Counted from the stretch's first letter, positions 1 through 9,335 are shown. The stretch is 64,000 nucleotides of DNA from Pseudanabaena mucicola str. Chao 1806 (GCF_030323025.1 NZ_CP097329.1:341001-405000), one strand, 5' to 3'. Numbers and translations are program-made. Notes: a model not told the origin generated them from the letters alone.

Positions 1-325
1 ATTTTTAAATATCCTTGCTTTAAGCCCTTCAAGTCGGCAACACTCATTTCAAATTGAGATATGCGTCCAAAAATTTCTTGACAGGTGGCAAATAATTCAT
101 GCCCAGCCTGAGTGAGAAATAGTCTTTTACCAACTTGCTCAAACAAAGGCATTCCAATCGCTTTTGTCAAATGCTTAATTTGCATAGAAACGGTTGGTTG
201 GGTGAGAAATAGCTCCTCAGCAGCACGGGTATAGCTACCATGTCGAGCCGCTACTTCAAAAACCTGTAACTGGTGCAGCGTAATGTGGTTTGCTAATTGA
301 GAATCTGATAAGCGGTAAGTCATTG
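1..325 (-). CDS. rbcR: LysR-family transcriptional regulator, RbcR/CbbR type (5' part only)
   Basis: The reading frame starts at the ATG complementary to 323-325 and runs off the left window edge, so only about 108 N-terminal residues are seen. They hold the LysR winged helix-turn-helix: a stretch reading HQLQVFEVAARHGSYTRAAE, then LTQPTVSMQIKHLTKAIG, then LFEQVGKRLFLTQAG. The opening MTYRLSDSQL and this helix sequence resemble the cyanobacterial RbcR/CbbR regulators of carbon-fixation and inorganic-carbon genes. The effector domain lies outside the window, so the subtype is an inference. The gene is divergent from psiE, with a 245-bp spacer that would carry both promoters. Confidence 0.8.
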
Positions 326-570
326 TAGGCAGCAAAATCATAGACTATATTCTATGATTTTAGCATCAATATATATTTTTATTCTATGTATTTGGTTTAT
401 ATAATAATTTAGATAAATGTGCAAAGTATCTTCTTCAAGAAGGTACAGCGGGTTACATAAATTTGATTACCTACCGAAGTTAGGTAATCAAACAATTACT
501 TCACCAGACTGGTAAACGCTATATAAAGCAAACGGGTAACTCTTAGTTAAAGGATTGAAAAAGGATCACA

Positions 571-1044
571 ATGAGATTTAGACAACTGATTACAAATTTA
601 TGGCGTTATCTCACGATCGCAGCAAGAGATGACAGCTTTTTGAAAGCTATTGGCAGTATCGAAAACATTGTTTCTAAGGTGTTAGCGATCGCTCTAGTAT
701 TTGTGATCTTCGTTGCTCTATTCGATCTACTTAAGCTTTTGACGATTGACTTATTTTTCACAAATCCCCAAGGAGCTTTTACTGCACCACTTCTGAAGAT
801 ATTTGGGATGTTTCTCAATGTCCTTATTGCTCTGGAACTAATGGAAAATGTCACAGCCTACCTCCGTCAGCATGTAGTTCAGCTAGAACTAGTCATCATT
901 ACAGCCCTAACTGCGGTTGCTCGTAAGATTGTAATCTTCGACACTAAGGCAGATGGCGATCTAACAGGTTTAGCAATTGCCGTTCTGTCCCTCTCAATTA
1001 GTTACTGGATCGTCCGCAGTCAAAATCAATCGCGTAAGCACTAA
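571..1044 (+). CDS. psiE: Phosphate-starvation-inducible PsiE family membrane protein
   Basis: A 157-residue protein with about four hydrophobic segments (near residues 35-55, 68-90, 100-115 and 128-148). The pattern, with a charged N-terminus, an ALFDLLKLL stretch in the first membrane segment and LELMENVTAYLRQHVV in the middle, matches the PsiE family. PsiE proteins are small inner-membrane proteins; their biochemical role is unknown, and the name comes from E. coli phosphate control. The start ATG follows a purine-rich AAAGGATCACA. The gene stands alone between the divergent LysR gene and an F1 repeat, so nothing in the context confirms phosphate regulation here. Confidence 0.8.
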   Translation: MRFRQLITNLWRYLTIAARDDSFLKAIGSIENIVSKVLAIALVFVIFVALFDLLKLLTIDLFFTNPQGAFTAPLLKIFGMFLNVLIALELMENVTAYLRQHVVQLELVIITALTAVARKIVIFDTKADGDLTGLAIAVLSLSISYWIVRSQNQSRKH

Positions 1045-1047
1045 TCC

Positions 1048-1194
1048 AACGTCAGTTCGGGTTAAGCTAGCAAATTTTTAAAGCCCAAAAGTAAAAGCCT
1101 TGCTTAGCAAGGCTTTTACTTTTGGGCTTTGAGAGAAGGTTTGCGTAGTAACTCCTCTCTCAAAGCCTGTTTCAAATTATCCCGAACTCAAGTT
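1048..1194. repeat. F1 palindromic MITE-like element, copy 1
   Basis: A 147-bp element with ends AACGTCAGTTCGGG / CCCGAACTCAAGTT, flanked on both sides by AATCC, a 5-bp candidate target duplication. Inside are two hairpins: a long near-perfect palindrome around GCCTTGC-loop-GCAAGGC and a weaker one around GGTTTGC. Other F1 copies lie at 14902, 16431 and 29401. Copies 1 and 2 are inverted relative to copies 3 and 4. No coding capacity. Confidence 0.85.
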
Positions 1195-1199
1195 AATCC

Positions 1200-1234
1200 A
1201 AGATAGTTACAAAGCTTTTCTTTGTAACTATCTT
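1200..1234 (+). terminator. Hairpin, likely terminator
   Basis: A 15-bp perfect stem (AAGATAGTTACAAAG / CTTTGTAACTATCTT) with a 5-nt loop, followed by GTGGTTTTTG. It lies downstream of psiE and the F1 repeat, and upstream of psbX. The T-tract is short, so it may serve only as a weak terminator. Confidence 0.5.
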
Positions 1235-1348
1235 GTGGTTTTTGATTTGTTATGTGGTTTGAGGACTTACGATCTCCTGATGCTGCCAGATGTTAAAATT
1301 ATGCTAAGTATTTAGTCTGCAATATAAAAAAATTACCTACGAAGCTAT

Positions 1349-1465
1349 ATGACACAATCATTAACAAACTTTCTCGGCAGCCTTGTCGCAGGTGCCATAG
1401 TTCTTGGACTCATCTTCGGAGCTTTGTACTTCGTTAGCCAAAAGGACAAAATTGTTCGTCGTTAA
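1349..1465 (+). CDS. psbX: Photosystem II reaction centre protein PsbX
   Basis: A 38-residue ORF: MTQSLTNFLGS, a single hydrophobic membrane span (LVAGAIVLGLIFGALYFV), then SQKDKIVRR. The N-terminal S-L-x-N-F and the C-terminal SQKDK-basic motif are the hallmarks of PsbX, a one-helix photosystem II subunit near the QB side and cytochrome b559, in the thylakoid membrane. Length matches the family (about 38-41 residues). The gene stands alone and is followed 11 nt later by a strong intrinsic terminator, so it is probably a monocistronic transcript. Confidence 0.93.
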   Translation: MTQSLTNFLGSLVAGAIVLGLIFGALYFVSQKDKIVRR

Positions 1466-1476
1466 TATAAGCTTAT

Positions 1477-1509
1477 AAAAAAGAGCCTCGCATTGCGAGG
1501 CTCTTTTTT
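1477..1509 (+). terminator. Intrinsic terminator of psbX
   Basis: A-run, GAGCCTCGC stem, ATT-type loop, GCGAGGCTC and a T6 tract. It is almost fully symmetrical, and lies 11 nt after the psbX stop. Confidence 0.9.
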
Positions 1510-1751
1510 GTGGCTTGTTTGACTCATGCGAGAGCGCTGTATTGCTATACTGAGTGATAAGTCTTGTCTATCTGAATATTGTTAGCATTTTGTTAAGTGA
1601 GTAACTCATTTACAAAGCGCTAAATTAATCACAGCAGAGTTTTATTTTTTCATTTTGCCCGTGTCAAAGTGAAAACAGCTATGCTTTAGTGGCAAAATAG
1701 CGACAAATTAATAGCATCAAAAATTCAAGTCTTTAGGAGAAATATAGAACC

Positions 1752-2489
1752 ATGATCAACATCGGTGGCAACCCGCTAATGATTCTTTTGGCAATCGTTG
1801 CCGCTTTAGGAGGTGTGGGTTTATATTTTGTGCGAAACTTTCGACCTGAATTAGCCCGCGACCACGATATATTCTTCTCCGCGATCGCCTTAGTCTATGG
1901 CATTATCCTGCTAGCCTTTAATTTTCGGATGGAAATTACCACCCAGCTAGCACAGGTACTAGTTGTCGGATTTGCAGGTTGGTTTGCAGTTGAGTCTTTA
2001 GTACTACGTCAAGCCCTTGCCAATCAAGCACGCAGAGCGCCATCAAGTCCATTAGTCGATGATGAAGAACCAATTGGTTCAGACTATCGTGTGGAAATTG
2101 ATCCCACTCGTGAAATTGCGCCACGCCCCACTCGTGATTCCGCCCGTCGGATGCGTGGCACAATTCCTAGTAGCGCCGAAGCCAGTGAGCTAAGAGGAGA
2201 TACTACCGATGAACGTCGGTCACGTCGCCCTAAGCGCAGCAATAGCAATAATGATTCGGTAATTGATATCGATGAAAACGATATTCGCCCTATCAGTCCT
2301 AAGCGTCGTCCACGTCCTACCAATGATAGTAGCAATGGCGATCGCCCTAGAAATCGCAATAGCGAATCCGATGGGTTTAGCAATGGTGAAGTATCTGGCA
2401 AGGACAATTTTGCTTCGGGAAGAAGAAGGAGACAATCAAATCGTCCACCATACCCAAACAATGAAATTTCTGAAACCGACGATTTTTAG
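1752..2489 (+). CDS. ycf66: Ycf66 family membrane protein
   Basis: A 245-residue protein. The N-terminal third has three hydrophobic segments (about residues 9-27, 40-57 and 64-84) with the RNFRPELARDHDIFFSA loop typical of Ycf66, a family of cyanobacteria and some plastids without known function. From about residue 95 the chain is hydrophilic, rich in Arg, Ser, Asn and Asp and low in complexity, probably a disordered cytoplasmic or stromal tail. The upstream AGGAGAAATATAGAACC gives a good ribosome-binding site. It is transcribed alone. The family call rests on the N-terminal part only. Confidence 0.88.
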   Translation: MINIGGNPLMILLAIVAALGGVGLYFVRNFRPELARDHDIFFSAIALVYGIILLAFNFRMEITTQLAQVLVVGFAGWFAVESLVLRQALANQARRAPSSPLVDDEEPIGSDYRVEIDPTREIAPRPTRDSARRMRGTIPSSAEASELRGDTTDERRSRRPKRSNSNNDSVIDIDENDIRPISPKRRPRPTNDSSNGDRPRNRNSESDGFSNGEVSGKDNFASGRRRRQSNRPPYPNNEISETDDF

Positions 2490-3016
2490 GTTTATTTGTT
2501 AAAGTTAATGCTAAAGTGCTTTTCCTATAGAGTTTCCCAGTCTAGTGAAGTACAAAGAATTGTTTCTCCGTCGAGGTGGGGAACAACCCCATACCTCTCC
2601 AGTTTGAAAAATGCTACAAGGTAACATCTTAAAATTATCGTTTTAATGTACGAAGCAAAATTTTCTGAATCATCTTCCTAGTGCAGCCGAGACTGAAAAA
2701 AACTACCAGCAAATAAATTTGAGGGTTTGCTAATCGATGCTACGATTAATCAGTCTTGAACGTTTCCCCCAGCAAAAAATCAATCTATAAAGGGAAGTAT
2801 AGGTCTTAGAGACTAGGACTCATACCTGTGGAGGGACAAACTAGTTATCTTATTGCAGATAATTAATAGTAAAGCCCTTTGAAACAGGAAATCTTTACCT
2901 TAATCAAGAAGGTTGGGGTAGTTTATGATATTTAGCCTAGGCAAAAGACAATTCCAAATGTCATCAAAGCCTTGCTATTTCATTTGATCAACCATTACTT
3001 GGGCTTTCGATCAACC
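2490..3016. other. Long spacer without a recognised gene
   Basis: No ORF with convincing coding character was found. The first 100 bp contain CCAGTCTAG...TTGTTTCTCCG...GGTGGGGAAC, which resembles the sequence at the right window edge (63950-64000) and may be a decayed repeat. The part from about 2790 to 2960 has several short inverted stretches, for example around AGGTCTTAGAGACTAGGACT, and could be a leader or small RNA upstream of the kinase. I recognise no known RNA family in it. Confidence 0.4.
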
Positions 3017-4645
3017 GTGAGTTATTGTGTTAATCCGAATTGTACTAATCCAAATAACGAACCACTTGCTGCTAATTGTGCTAGCTGTGGCTCAAGTTTG
3101 AAGCTGAAAAACCGTTATCGGCCAAGTCGTCCACTGGGAAAAGGTGGATTTGGAGCTACATTTCTTGCTGCCGACGAGGGACTACCGGGATTTCCATCTT
3201 GTGTCGTTAAGCAATTACGCCCAAATACCCAATCACCTAGTGTGATGAAAATGGCAAGGGAATTATTTGAACGTGAAGCTTTTACCCTGGGCAAGATTGG
3301 TAGTCACCCTCAGATTCCGCGTTTACTAGATTATTTTGAAGAGGACGGTAATTTTTACTTAGTCCAAGAGTTTATTGATGGAGAAACGTTAAAGCAAGAG
3401 TTTGTAAGACGTGGACCTTTCAGCGAAATTGAAATTCGTAAAATTTTGGTAGAAATCTTTCCTGCACTTGGTTTCATGCACCAAAATGGGGTAATTCATC
3501 GTGATATTAAGCCTGCGAATATCATGCGCCGTAGACAAGATGGGCAATTGGTGTTAATTGATTTTGGTGCGGTTTCTAGTCAGATTAATAAGCCTTCTGC
3601 CGATGATGATCCTAGTGGGCTCTTAACAAATTTTGCGATCGGTACACCTGGATTTGCGCCACCTGAACAGATGGCAATGCGTCCCGTATACTCCAGCGAT
3701 TTGTATGCCACAGCGATGAGTTGTCTATACTTGATGACAGGGCAATCACCTAAGGAATTACCCCATGATCCCTATACAGGAGAGATTAATTGGAAGGGAA
3801 ATGTCAAACTCAGCAACCGCATGATGTTTATCTTTGAGAAATTGCTTCAACAGTCCGTATCACAGCGTTTTCGTTCTGCAGAAGAAGCTTTAAAAGCTTT
3901 GGAATCTAGTGGTATATCTGAGGATCTCCCTAAAGCTGCTATTTTTCCTAAAATTAGTGGACAAGTAGCTTCAAATCATCCCTCGGTGACGATCAAAGAC
4001 ACGAATACTCAGCAATTAAACTCGCGTATTCAAGCACAAAAGTATAGCAATACCCAAGGTTGGGATAGTGGAATGTTGTCGGCAGGCAATACCCGTGCGG
4101 TTGCGACGAATCGGTTTGGAGGCGAACTTAAAGGTGGGCGCAAAGTTATCTTTGAGTACAGTCAAGGTAAACGAAATTTTGCTAATCAAGATTATTCTAA
4201 AGCTGCCTTTGGTAGCGCAACTCTTTCAGGAATTGTGATGAGTCGGTCAAAATTAGTTGAAGCGGATTTTTGCCATAGTGATTTAGTTGGTGCAAGTTTC
4301 CAAGGTGCAAATTTGTCTCAAGCAAAGTTAAATAGTGCCAATTTACGAGATGCAAAAATGCAGCGTGCGGTCTTAGTCAAGACCGATCTTGGAAGTGCTT
4401 CGATGGTATCCGCAGACTTGCGTGAGGCAAATCTCCAATCAGCATATATGAGTAAAGCAGATCTATCAGGTGCTAATTTAAGTGGGGCAAATTTAAAGGG
4501 AGCGTACTTGAGTCAGGCTAATCTCAATGGGACAAATCTATGTAATGCGGATTTGAAAGGAGCTAAGATTACTGATGAACAATTATCTCGAGCTAAAACC
4601 AACTGGGGTACAATTCGCCCCGATGGCAGTAAGCGGTTTTTATAA
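3017..4645 (+). CDS. Ser/Thr protein kinase with N-terminal Cys4 ribbon and C-terminal pentapeptide repeats
   Basis: I place the start at the GTG at 3017 (then SYCVNPNC), because related cyanobacterial kinases begin with this Cys motif; an in-frame extension to 2972 reads as non-family sequence. Order: a putative zinc ribbon with Cys4, 9, 21 and 24; a Hanks-type kinase domain from about residue 35 (GKGGFGATF loop, Lys65, catalytic HRDIKPANIM, DFGAV, and APPEQ in the activation segment); a linker; then about eleven A(D/N)LxxA-type pentapeptides folding as a right-handed beta-helix. All catalytic motifs are intact. The layout matches SpkB-type cyanobacterial kinases (oxidative stress in Synechocystis), but orthology is not shown. 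Confidence 0.9.
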   Translation: MSYCVNPNCTNPNNEPLAANCASCGSSLKLKNRYRPSRPLGKGGFGATFLAADEGLPGFPSCVVKQLRPNTQSPSVMKMARELFEREAFTLGKIGSHPQIPRLLDYFEEDGNFYLVQEFIDGETLKQEFVRRGPFSEIEIRKILVEIFPALGFMHQNGVIHRDIKPANIMRRRQDGQLVLIDFGAVSSQINKPSADDDPSGLLTNFAIGTPGFAPPEQMAMRPVYSSDLYATAMSCLYLMTGQSPKELPHDPYTGEINWKGNVKLSNRMMFIFEKLLQQSVSQRFRSAEEALKALESSGISEDLPKAAIFPKISGQVASNHPSVTIKDTNTQQLNSRIQAQKYSNTQGWDSGMLSAGNTRAVATNRFGGELKGGRKVIFEYSQGKRNFANQDYSKAAFGSATLSGIVMSRSKLVEADFCHSDLVGASFQGANLSQAKLNSANLRDAKMQRAVLVKTDLGSASMVSADLREANLQSAYMSKADLSGANLSGANLKGAYLSQANLNGTNLCNADLKGAKITDEQLSRAKTNWGTIRPDGSKRFL

Positions 4646-4730
4646 GTAGCTCGACATAATTAAAACTTTAAACCACGAAGCATGGGTCGCCTACTTCGTG
4701 ATTTAAAGTTATTTGAAAGTATAGCTACTT
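4644..4730. repeat. F3 palindromic element, copy a
   Basis: Ends AAGTAGCTCGACATAA / AGCTACTT surround a hairpin whose arms (ACTTTAAACCACGAAG / CTTCGTGATTTAAAGT, one mismatch) enclose a loop containing GGGTCGCC. The same loop with a different stem occurs in copy b at 7811. The first bases overlap the kinase stop codon, so the element may act as its terminator. Confidence 0.75.
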
Positions 4731-4774
4731 CATAACTAAAAGTTTTAACAGTAATGCTTTGTAGTACTTGCTAA

Positions 4775-4883
4775 TTACAGCGCTTTGCGCTTACTTAAAA
4801 CCCAGAAATATTTTTGAAAGTGGCGCGAATCTTGCCACTTTCAAAAATATTTCTGTACTACTCAAAGCCTCAATTGGCTGTAA
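4775..4883. repeat. F2 palindromic element, copy a
   Basis: Ends TTACAGCGCTTTGCGCTTA and TGAGGCTTTGAGTAGTACAG-like (inverse strand) frame a hairpin with 22-bp arms (CAGAAATATTTTTGAAAGTG...). Other F2 copies lie at 9552 (hairpin lost), 40550 (different stem), 56785 (inverse orientation) and 57699 (decayed). A short open frame across it is not a gene. Confidence 0.8.
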
Positions 4884-4981
4884 TCATAGGACTGAGAGGC
4901 AGCAATGTGAGACATCTCTCAATCCTAATAGGTTTGCTATAGAATTGGTGTTTAGTATATTTAGGTACTGGTATTAACTTT

Positions 4982-6340
4982 GTGAGACTTACAGATCATC
5001 AATTAGTTGCACTATTTACAGAGCTTTTGGGAGACGATCGCGTTCTTGCATTTGCAAGCCTCAATTCCCATTTGCATGATCGAATTGTGCAGAGTCTCAC
5101 ACCTGATAGTCTGCCCCCAGCTTGTGTCATTTATCCACAAACTATTGATGAGTTATCGAAGGTGATCGCTTTAGCCTATGTACAACGATTGCGAGTGCTA
5201 CCCTGCGGTAATGCAACTAAGCTAGATTGGGGCGGTTTGGTAAGTCGTGCGGATGTGTTAGTAAGTACATCGCGAATCAATCAGATCGTTGAACACTGTG
5301 TCGGGGATCTCACGGTGAAAGTACAGGCGGGCGTTAATTACCAAGATTTGCAAGCAGTCTTAGGGAAGGAGGGACAATTTTGGGCAATTGATCCTCCCTA
5401 TGGAGCAGATGCAACCATTGGTGGAATTTTAGCGACGGGTAGTGCGGGATCTTTGCGCCATCGTTATAATGGTGTGCGTGATATGTGCTTAGGAATTGAG
5501 TTTGTGCGTTCTGATGGGGAAGTAGTTAAGGCGGGTGGGCGCGTGGTAAAAAATGTCGCTGGCTATGACCTGATGAAACTATTAACAGGTTCCTATGGAA
5601 CTTTAGGCATTGTCTCCAGCATTACCTTTAGGCTCTATCCATTACCTGAATTTACGCAAATCGTAGTAGCTACTGGAGCAGCCGAAGCGATCGCTCAATT
5701 ACAACAAAAAATTAGTACATCGGTGTTGACTCCCACAGCATGCGATGTATTGTCAGCTTCAGTAATTGCCAAGTTAGACTTAGGTGAGAGTATTGGCTTA
5801 GCGGTGCAATTCTCTAGCCTCAAAATTAGTGTCCTCGAACAAGGAGATCGCCTTGCAGTCATTGCGAAGGAACTGAATTTAAAAGTACAGATTATCGATG
5901 CTGTGGCAGATTTTTGGCGATCGCTCGAAAATTTACTCTGGCAAAATGAATTGCGTCATGCATCTTCATCTACCAATCATCCTGTGGTCTGTAAATTGGG
6001 TATCTTGCCCTCAGCGACCGTTTCCATCATGCAGCAATGCCAACAAATTTTTAGTCAGCAATCTTATTTCCTCCAAATTCATGCTGGTAGTGGTTTAGGT
6101 GTTTTGCGAATAGAAAATGGAACTAGTCCTCAAATTGCTGAGCAGCTAGTACAGGTGAGAAGGATTGCTGAAGCCCAAAGCGGATTTCTCAGTCTTCTCG
6201 AAGCACCCCAAGAGTTGAAATTTAATCATCAAGTTTTAGGAAATGTTTGGGGATATACAGGTAATGCCCGTGATCTCATGGTCAAAATTCAACAACAGTT
6301 TGATCCGAGAGGTTTACTCAGTCCTGAGCGACTTGTTTAG
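4982..6340 (+). CDS. glcE: Glycolate dehydrogenase FAD-binding subunit GlcE
   Basis: A 452-residue FAD_binding_4 (VAO-type) flavoprotein starting at GTG 4982. The FAD domain includes VIYPQTIDELSKVI near residue 45, then GGILATGSAGSLRHRYNG and AGGRVVKNVAGYDLMKLLTG, the last being the GlcE signature. It is longer than E. coli GlcE (about 350 residues), with extra sequence in the C-terminal half. It should work with GlcD and GlcF to oxidise photorespiratory glycolate to glyoxylate. glcF follows 67 nt downstream; no glcD lies nearby, as is usual in cyanobacteria. The first bases follow an F2 repeat and no strong Shine-Dalgarno is seen. Confidence 0.82.
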   Translation: MRLTDHQLVALFTELLGDDRVLAFASLNSHLHDRIVQSLTPDSLPPACVIYPQTIDELSKVIALAYVQRLRVLPCGNATKLDWGGLVSRADVLVSTSRINQIVEHCVGDLTVKVQAGVNYQDLQAVLGKEGQFWAIDPPYGADATIGGILATGSAGSLRHRYNGVRDMCLGIEFVRSDGEVVKAGGRVVKNVAGYDLMKLLTGSYGTLGIVSSITFRLYPLPEFTQIVVATGAAEAIAQLQQKISTSVLTPTACDVLSASVIAKLDLGESIGLAVQFSSLKISVLEQGDRLAVIAKELNLKVQIIDAVADFWRSLENLLWQNELRHASSSTNHPVVCKLGILPSATVSIMQQCQQIFSQQSYFLQIHAGSGLGVLRIENGTSPQIAEQLVQVRRIAEAQSGFLSLLEAPQELKFNHQVLGNVWGYTGNARDLMVKIQQQFDPRGLLSPERLV

Positions 6341-6407
6341 TGCACATCTCAAAATCCTTTTGTCCATCTTCTAGAAATTTTCCATCAATCTTTTCATAAC
6401 TATCAAT

Positions 6408-7787
6408 ATGCAAGTTTCTGATCAGCCTAACTCTAATAACCTCTTGCCTAATTTGCTTACTTCTCTAAACCCAATAAGTTCAGAAACATTTGACAGCAAG
6501 AACCCTCCTAGCCCTGAACTAATTGATGCCTGTGTGCATTGCGGTTTCTGTCTATCCACTTGTCCCAGTTATCGCATTATCGGCAAAGAGACGGATTCAC
6601 CAAGGGGAAGAATCTACTTGATGGATGGAATTAATGAAGGTGATATTCCCTTATCTCCTGCGATCGCTCAGCATTTTGATACTTGTCTGGGTTGTCTCGC
6701 CTGTGTGACTACTTGCCCCTCTGGTGTGCAGTATGACCAGTTGATCGAGTCAACTCGCGCCCAAGTTGAACGCAACCATCCGCGATCATTACCTGAAAAA
6801 TTATTACGGAAGTTTATCTTCTCGACATTTCCATATCCCAATCGCCTCCGAGTCTTGCTTGCACCCCTATTGGCTTATCAAAAATTAGGGTTGCAAAAAC
6901 TATTACGATCGACAGGTTGGCTAGAAAAATTCCTGCCTCAACAGCTAAAGGCTATGGAGTCAGTGCTCCCAGACCTTACACCTGAATCCTTTAAAGATAA
7001 GCTACCAGAAGTGATTACAGCTAAGGGAGAGAAGCGTTATCGCGTTGGCATGATCCTAGGCTGTGTGCAACGGATATTTTTACCAGAGGTGAATAATGCG
7101 ACTGTGCGTGTATTAACGGCGAATGGTTGTGAAGTTGTCATTCCTAAATTGCAAGGCTGTTGTGGTGCTTTGACTCACCATCAAGGACAGGAAGCACAAA
7201 CACTTGAACTTGCTAAACAAACTATCGATACCTTTGCGAATCTCAATCTGGATGCAGTACTCATTAATGCTTCGGGCTGTGGTCATACGCTCAAGGAATA
7301 TGGACATATTCTCAAAGATGATCGCCAATATGCAGCAAAGGCAAAAGAGTTCTCTAGCAAAGTCAAAGATGTACAGGAATTCCTCGATCATGTGGGCTTA
7401 ACTGCTAAGTTGTCCCCATTGCAAGATCAACCTTTAGCGATCGCCTATCAAGATGCTTGTCATATGCTGCATGGACAAAAGATTAGTCTGGAACCTCGTC
7501 GCCTCTTGCGCCAAATTCCCAATGTTCAGTTAAGAGAGTCTATTGATGCTTCGCTCTGCTGTGGTAGTGCAGGAATTTATAATATTTTGCAGCCAGAGGT
7601 TGGGCATGAGTTGGGAGAAATGAAGGTGACAAATCTGACTGATACTGGCGCTGAGGTGATTGCATCGGCAAATGTGGGATGTATTACCCAAATTCGCAAG
7701 CATTTAAAGTTACAAAATAAAAATGTTCTCCTCATGCACCCAATGGAGATTTTAGACTACTCTATTCAAGGTAAACGTCTAAATTAA
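6408..7787 (+). CDS. glcF: Glycolate dehydrogenase iron-sulfur subunit GlcF
   Basis: A 459-residue protein with two N-terminal 4Fe-4S motifs (CVHCGFCLSTCPSY and CLGCLACVTTCPSG) and two C-terminal CCG cysteine-rich domains (LQGCCGALTHHQG near residue 248, LCCGSAGIYN near 386). This is the standard GlcF/CCG-family plan, carrying electrons from the flavin subunits towards the quinone pool. It lies directly after glcE on the same strand, so the two are probably co-transcribed as part of the photorespiratory glycolate pathway. Length agrees with cyanobacterial GlcF; the cysteine motifs are intact. Confidence 0.92.
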   Translation: MQVSDQPNSNNLLPNLLTSLNPISSETFDSKNPPSPELIDACVHCGFCLSTCPSYRIIGKETDSPRGRIYLMDGINEGDIPLSPAIAQHFDTCLGCLACVTTCPSGVQYDQLIESTRAQVERNHPRSLPEKLLRKFIFSTFPYPNRLRVLLAPLLAYQKLGLQKLLRSTGWLEKFLPQQLKAMESVLPDLTPESFKDKLPEVITAKGEKRYRVGMILGCVQRIFLPEVNNATVRVLTANGCEVVIPKLQGCCGALTHHQGQEAQTLELAKQTIDTFANLNLDAVLINASGCGHTLKEYGHILKDDRQYAAKAKEFSSKVKDVQEFLDHVGLTAKLSPLQDQPLAIAYQDACHMLHGQKISLEPRRLLRQIPNVQLRESIDASLCCGSAGIYNILQPEVGHELGEMKVTNLTDTGAEVIASANVGCITQIRKHLKLQNKNVLLMHPMEILDYSIQGKRLN

Positions 7788-7810
7788 GACATTTACCTTC
7801 TGTCTATTGC

Positions 7811-7882
7811 TAAGTAGCACAGCATAATTAAAACCCCAAACCAGAGAGTGGGTCGCCGACTCTCTGGTTTGGGGTTACTTAA
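7811..7882. repeat. F3 palindromic element, copy b
   Basis: TAAGTAGC...ACTTAA ends with a perfect 18-bp stem (ACCCCAAACCAGAGAGT and complement) and the loop GGGTCGCC shared with copy a. The stem sequence differs from copies a, c and d. It lies 23 nt after the glcF stop and may terminate that operon. Confidence 0.75.
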
Positions 7883-7914
7883 GTCTTTTTCCTATTAATA
7901 TCAGTTCGATAAAT

Positions 7915-8039
7915 TCATTTGCCATTAAGCATCTCAATCATTAAACGAATATTTTTAGATTGAATTTGGGCTGTAACAGATTGAACTTTAACTGATTCAG
8001 CCTGTGCTTTTGCTGTACTAGCATAGCGATCATATGAAA
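7915..8039 (-). pseudogene. Short C-terminal coding fossil
   Basis: The reverse strand reads about 40 codons ending ...ASTAKAQAESVKVQSVTAQ...RLMIEMLNGK-stop, a plausible coding sequence with no start, beginning within an A/T-rich stretch. It looks like the tail of a deleted gene, but the family is not recognised and chance cannot be excluded. Confidence 0.3.
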
Positions 8040-8144
8040 ATCACTAGGTCTTAACTGGGTATCCCTTTATTCTAGCTAAAGATGAAAAGTACGATCTATA
8101 GAGAGAGGTTATAGAGGGCTTGGGTAAGATTGAGTCAAAATAAA

Positions 8145-9335
8145 TTAACGAATGTACTCTTTTAAAACACTATTGCGGTTAGGATGGCGCAACTTTCGGA
8201 GAGCTTTCGCTTCGATTTGGCGGATACGTTCACGGGTAACGTTAAAGATTTGTCCAATTTCTTCAAGAGTCTTCATCCGACCATCGTCTAAGCCATAGCG
8301 CAGTCGTAAAACATCACGTTCTCTAGGGCTAAGGGTTCCCAATACGCTTTCAAGATCTTCGCGCAAGAGGCTCTTAGCAACTTGGTCGTCAGGAGTTTCA
8401 CCTTCAGACTCGATAAAGTCACCAAGACGAGAATCTTCTTCCTTACCGATGGGAGTTTCAAGGGAGATTGGCAACTGGGCAGACTTAGCGATAAAGCGGA
8501 GCTTTTCGATCGTCATCTCCATACGAGTAGCAATTTCTTCCTCGGTAGGCTTACGTCCCATCTCTTGAGAAAGTAACTTAGTTGTTTTCTTAATTCTCGA
8601 AATAGTCTCGTAAAGGTGGACGGGAAGACGAATAGTACGTGATTGATCGGCGATCGCACGGGTAATTGCCTGACGAATCCACCATGTCGCATAGGTCGAG
8701 AATTTGTAACCCTTTTCATGGTCAAACTTCTCGGCGGCCCGGATCAAACCTAAACTGCCCTCTTGGATCAAATCTTGGAAGGACAAGCCCCGATTCATAT
8801 ATTTTTTGGCGATCGATACCACTAGACGTAGGTTTGATTGCACCATTTTGTCTTTAGCGCGGCGACCAGAGTGGAGACGTTTGCGAAACTCACCAATGGG
8901 CATCCCCATCTTGACAGCCCAATCTGGCTCTCTGACATCATCTGGATGGCAATCTATTTCATTCGCAATCTCTTCACGCTTTAGCTCTAGCTCCAGCAGA
9001 TCGGCAATTTTACGTGCTAGCTCAATTTCTTCATCAGCCCTAAGCAGTCTAATACGACCAATCTCTTGCAAATAAAGACGAATTGAGTCTTCAGTAAAAT
9101 GCTTTTTCTTCGTTTGACTAGCTCGTTTTGTCTTTGTCCCCTTTAATTTACTAGCTTTATCGGGATCATCATCAAGGTCTGGATCTTCATCTGAATCATC
9201 AAGTAAGTCATCCTTGTCAAGATCAATATCATCATCTAAATCTTCAAGGTCTTCTTCAATTTCATCAAGATTTGCACCAAGTTTGCCAATAGGTAACTTG
9301 ATATCAATAGGTAGGTCGATGGCTGCTTTGCTCAT
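8145..9335 (-). CDS. sigA: Principal RNA polymerase sigma factor SigA (RpoD, group 1)
   Basis: A 396-residue sigma-70 factor. An acidic Asp/Glu-rich N-terminus (about residues 20-65) is followed by region 1.2 ([16 protein letters not shown]), region 2 ([19 protein letters not shown], then [18 protein letters not shown]), region 3 and region 4 ([16 protein letters not shown], then [19 protein letters not shown]). The C-terminal [11 protein letters not shown] tail is typical of the essential housekeeping group 1 factor in cyanobacteria rather than group 2. Group 1 against group 2 is my inference from the tail and the acidic region. It is transcribed alone, with a 520-bp upstream spacer. Confidence 0.9.
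   Translation of the reverse strand: MSKAAIDLPIDIKLPIGKLGANLDEIEEDLEDLDDDIDLDKDDLLDDSDEDPDLDDDPDKASKLKGTKTKRASQTKKKHFTEDSIRLYLQEIGRIRLLRADEEIELARKIADLLELELKREEIANEIDCHPDDVREPDWAVKMGMPIGEFRKRLHSGRRAKDKMVQSNLRLVVSIAKKYMNRGLSFQDLIQEGSLGLIRAAEKFDHEKGYKFSTYATWWIRQAITRAIADQSRTIRLPVHLYETISRIKKTTKLLSQEMGRKPTEEEIATRMEMTIEKLRFIAKSAQLPISLETPIGKEEDSRLGDFIESEGETPDDQVAKSLLREDLESVLGTLSPRERDVLRLRYGLDDGRMKTLEEIGQIFNVTRERIRQIEAKALRKLRHPNRNSVLKEYIR

Noticed and set aside
4768-4977. A 69-codon plus-strand frame before glcE
   Set aside because: It lies across the F2 repeat and its palindromic arms; the translation is repeat sequence, seen again upstream of leuB.
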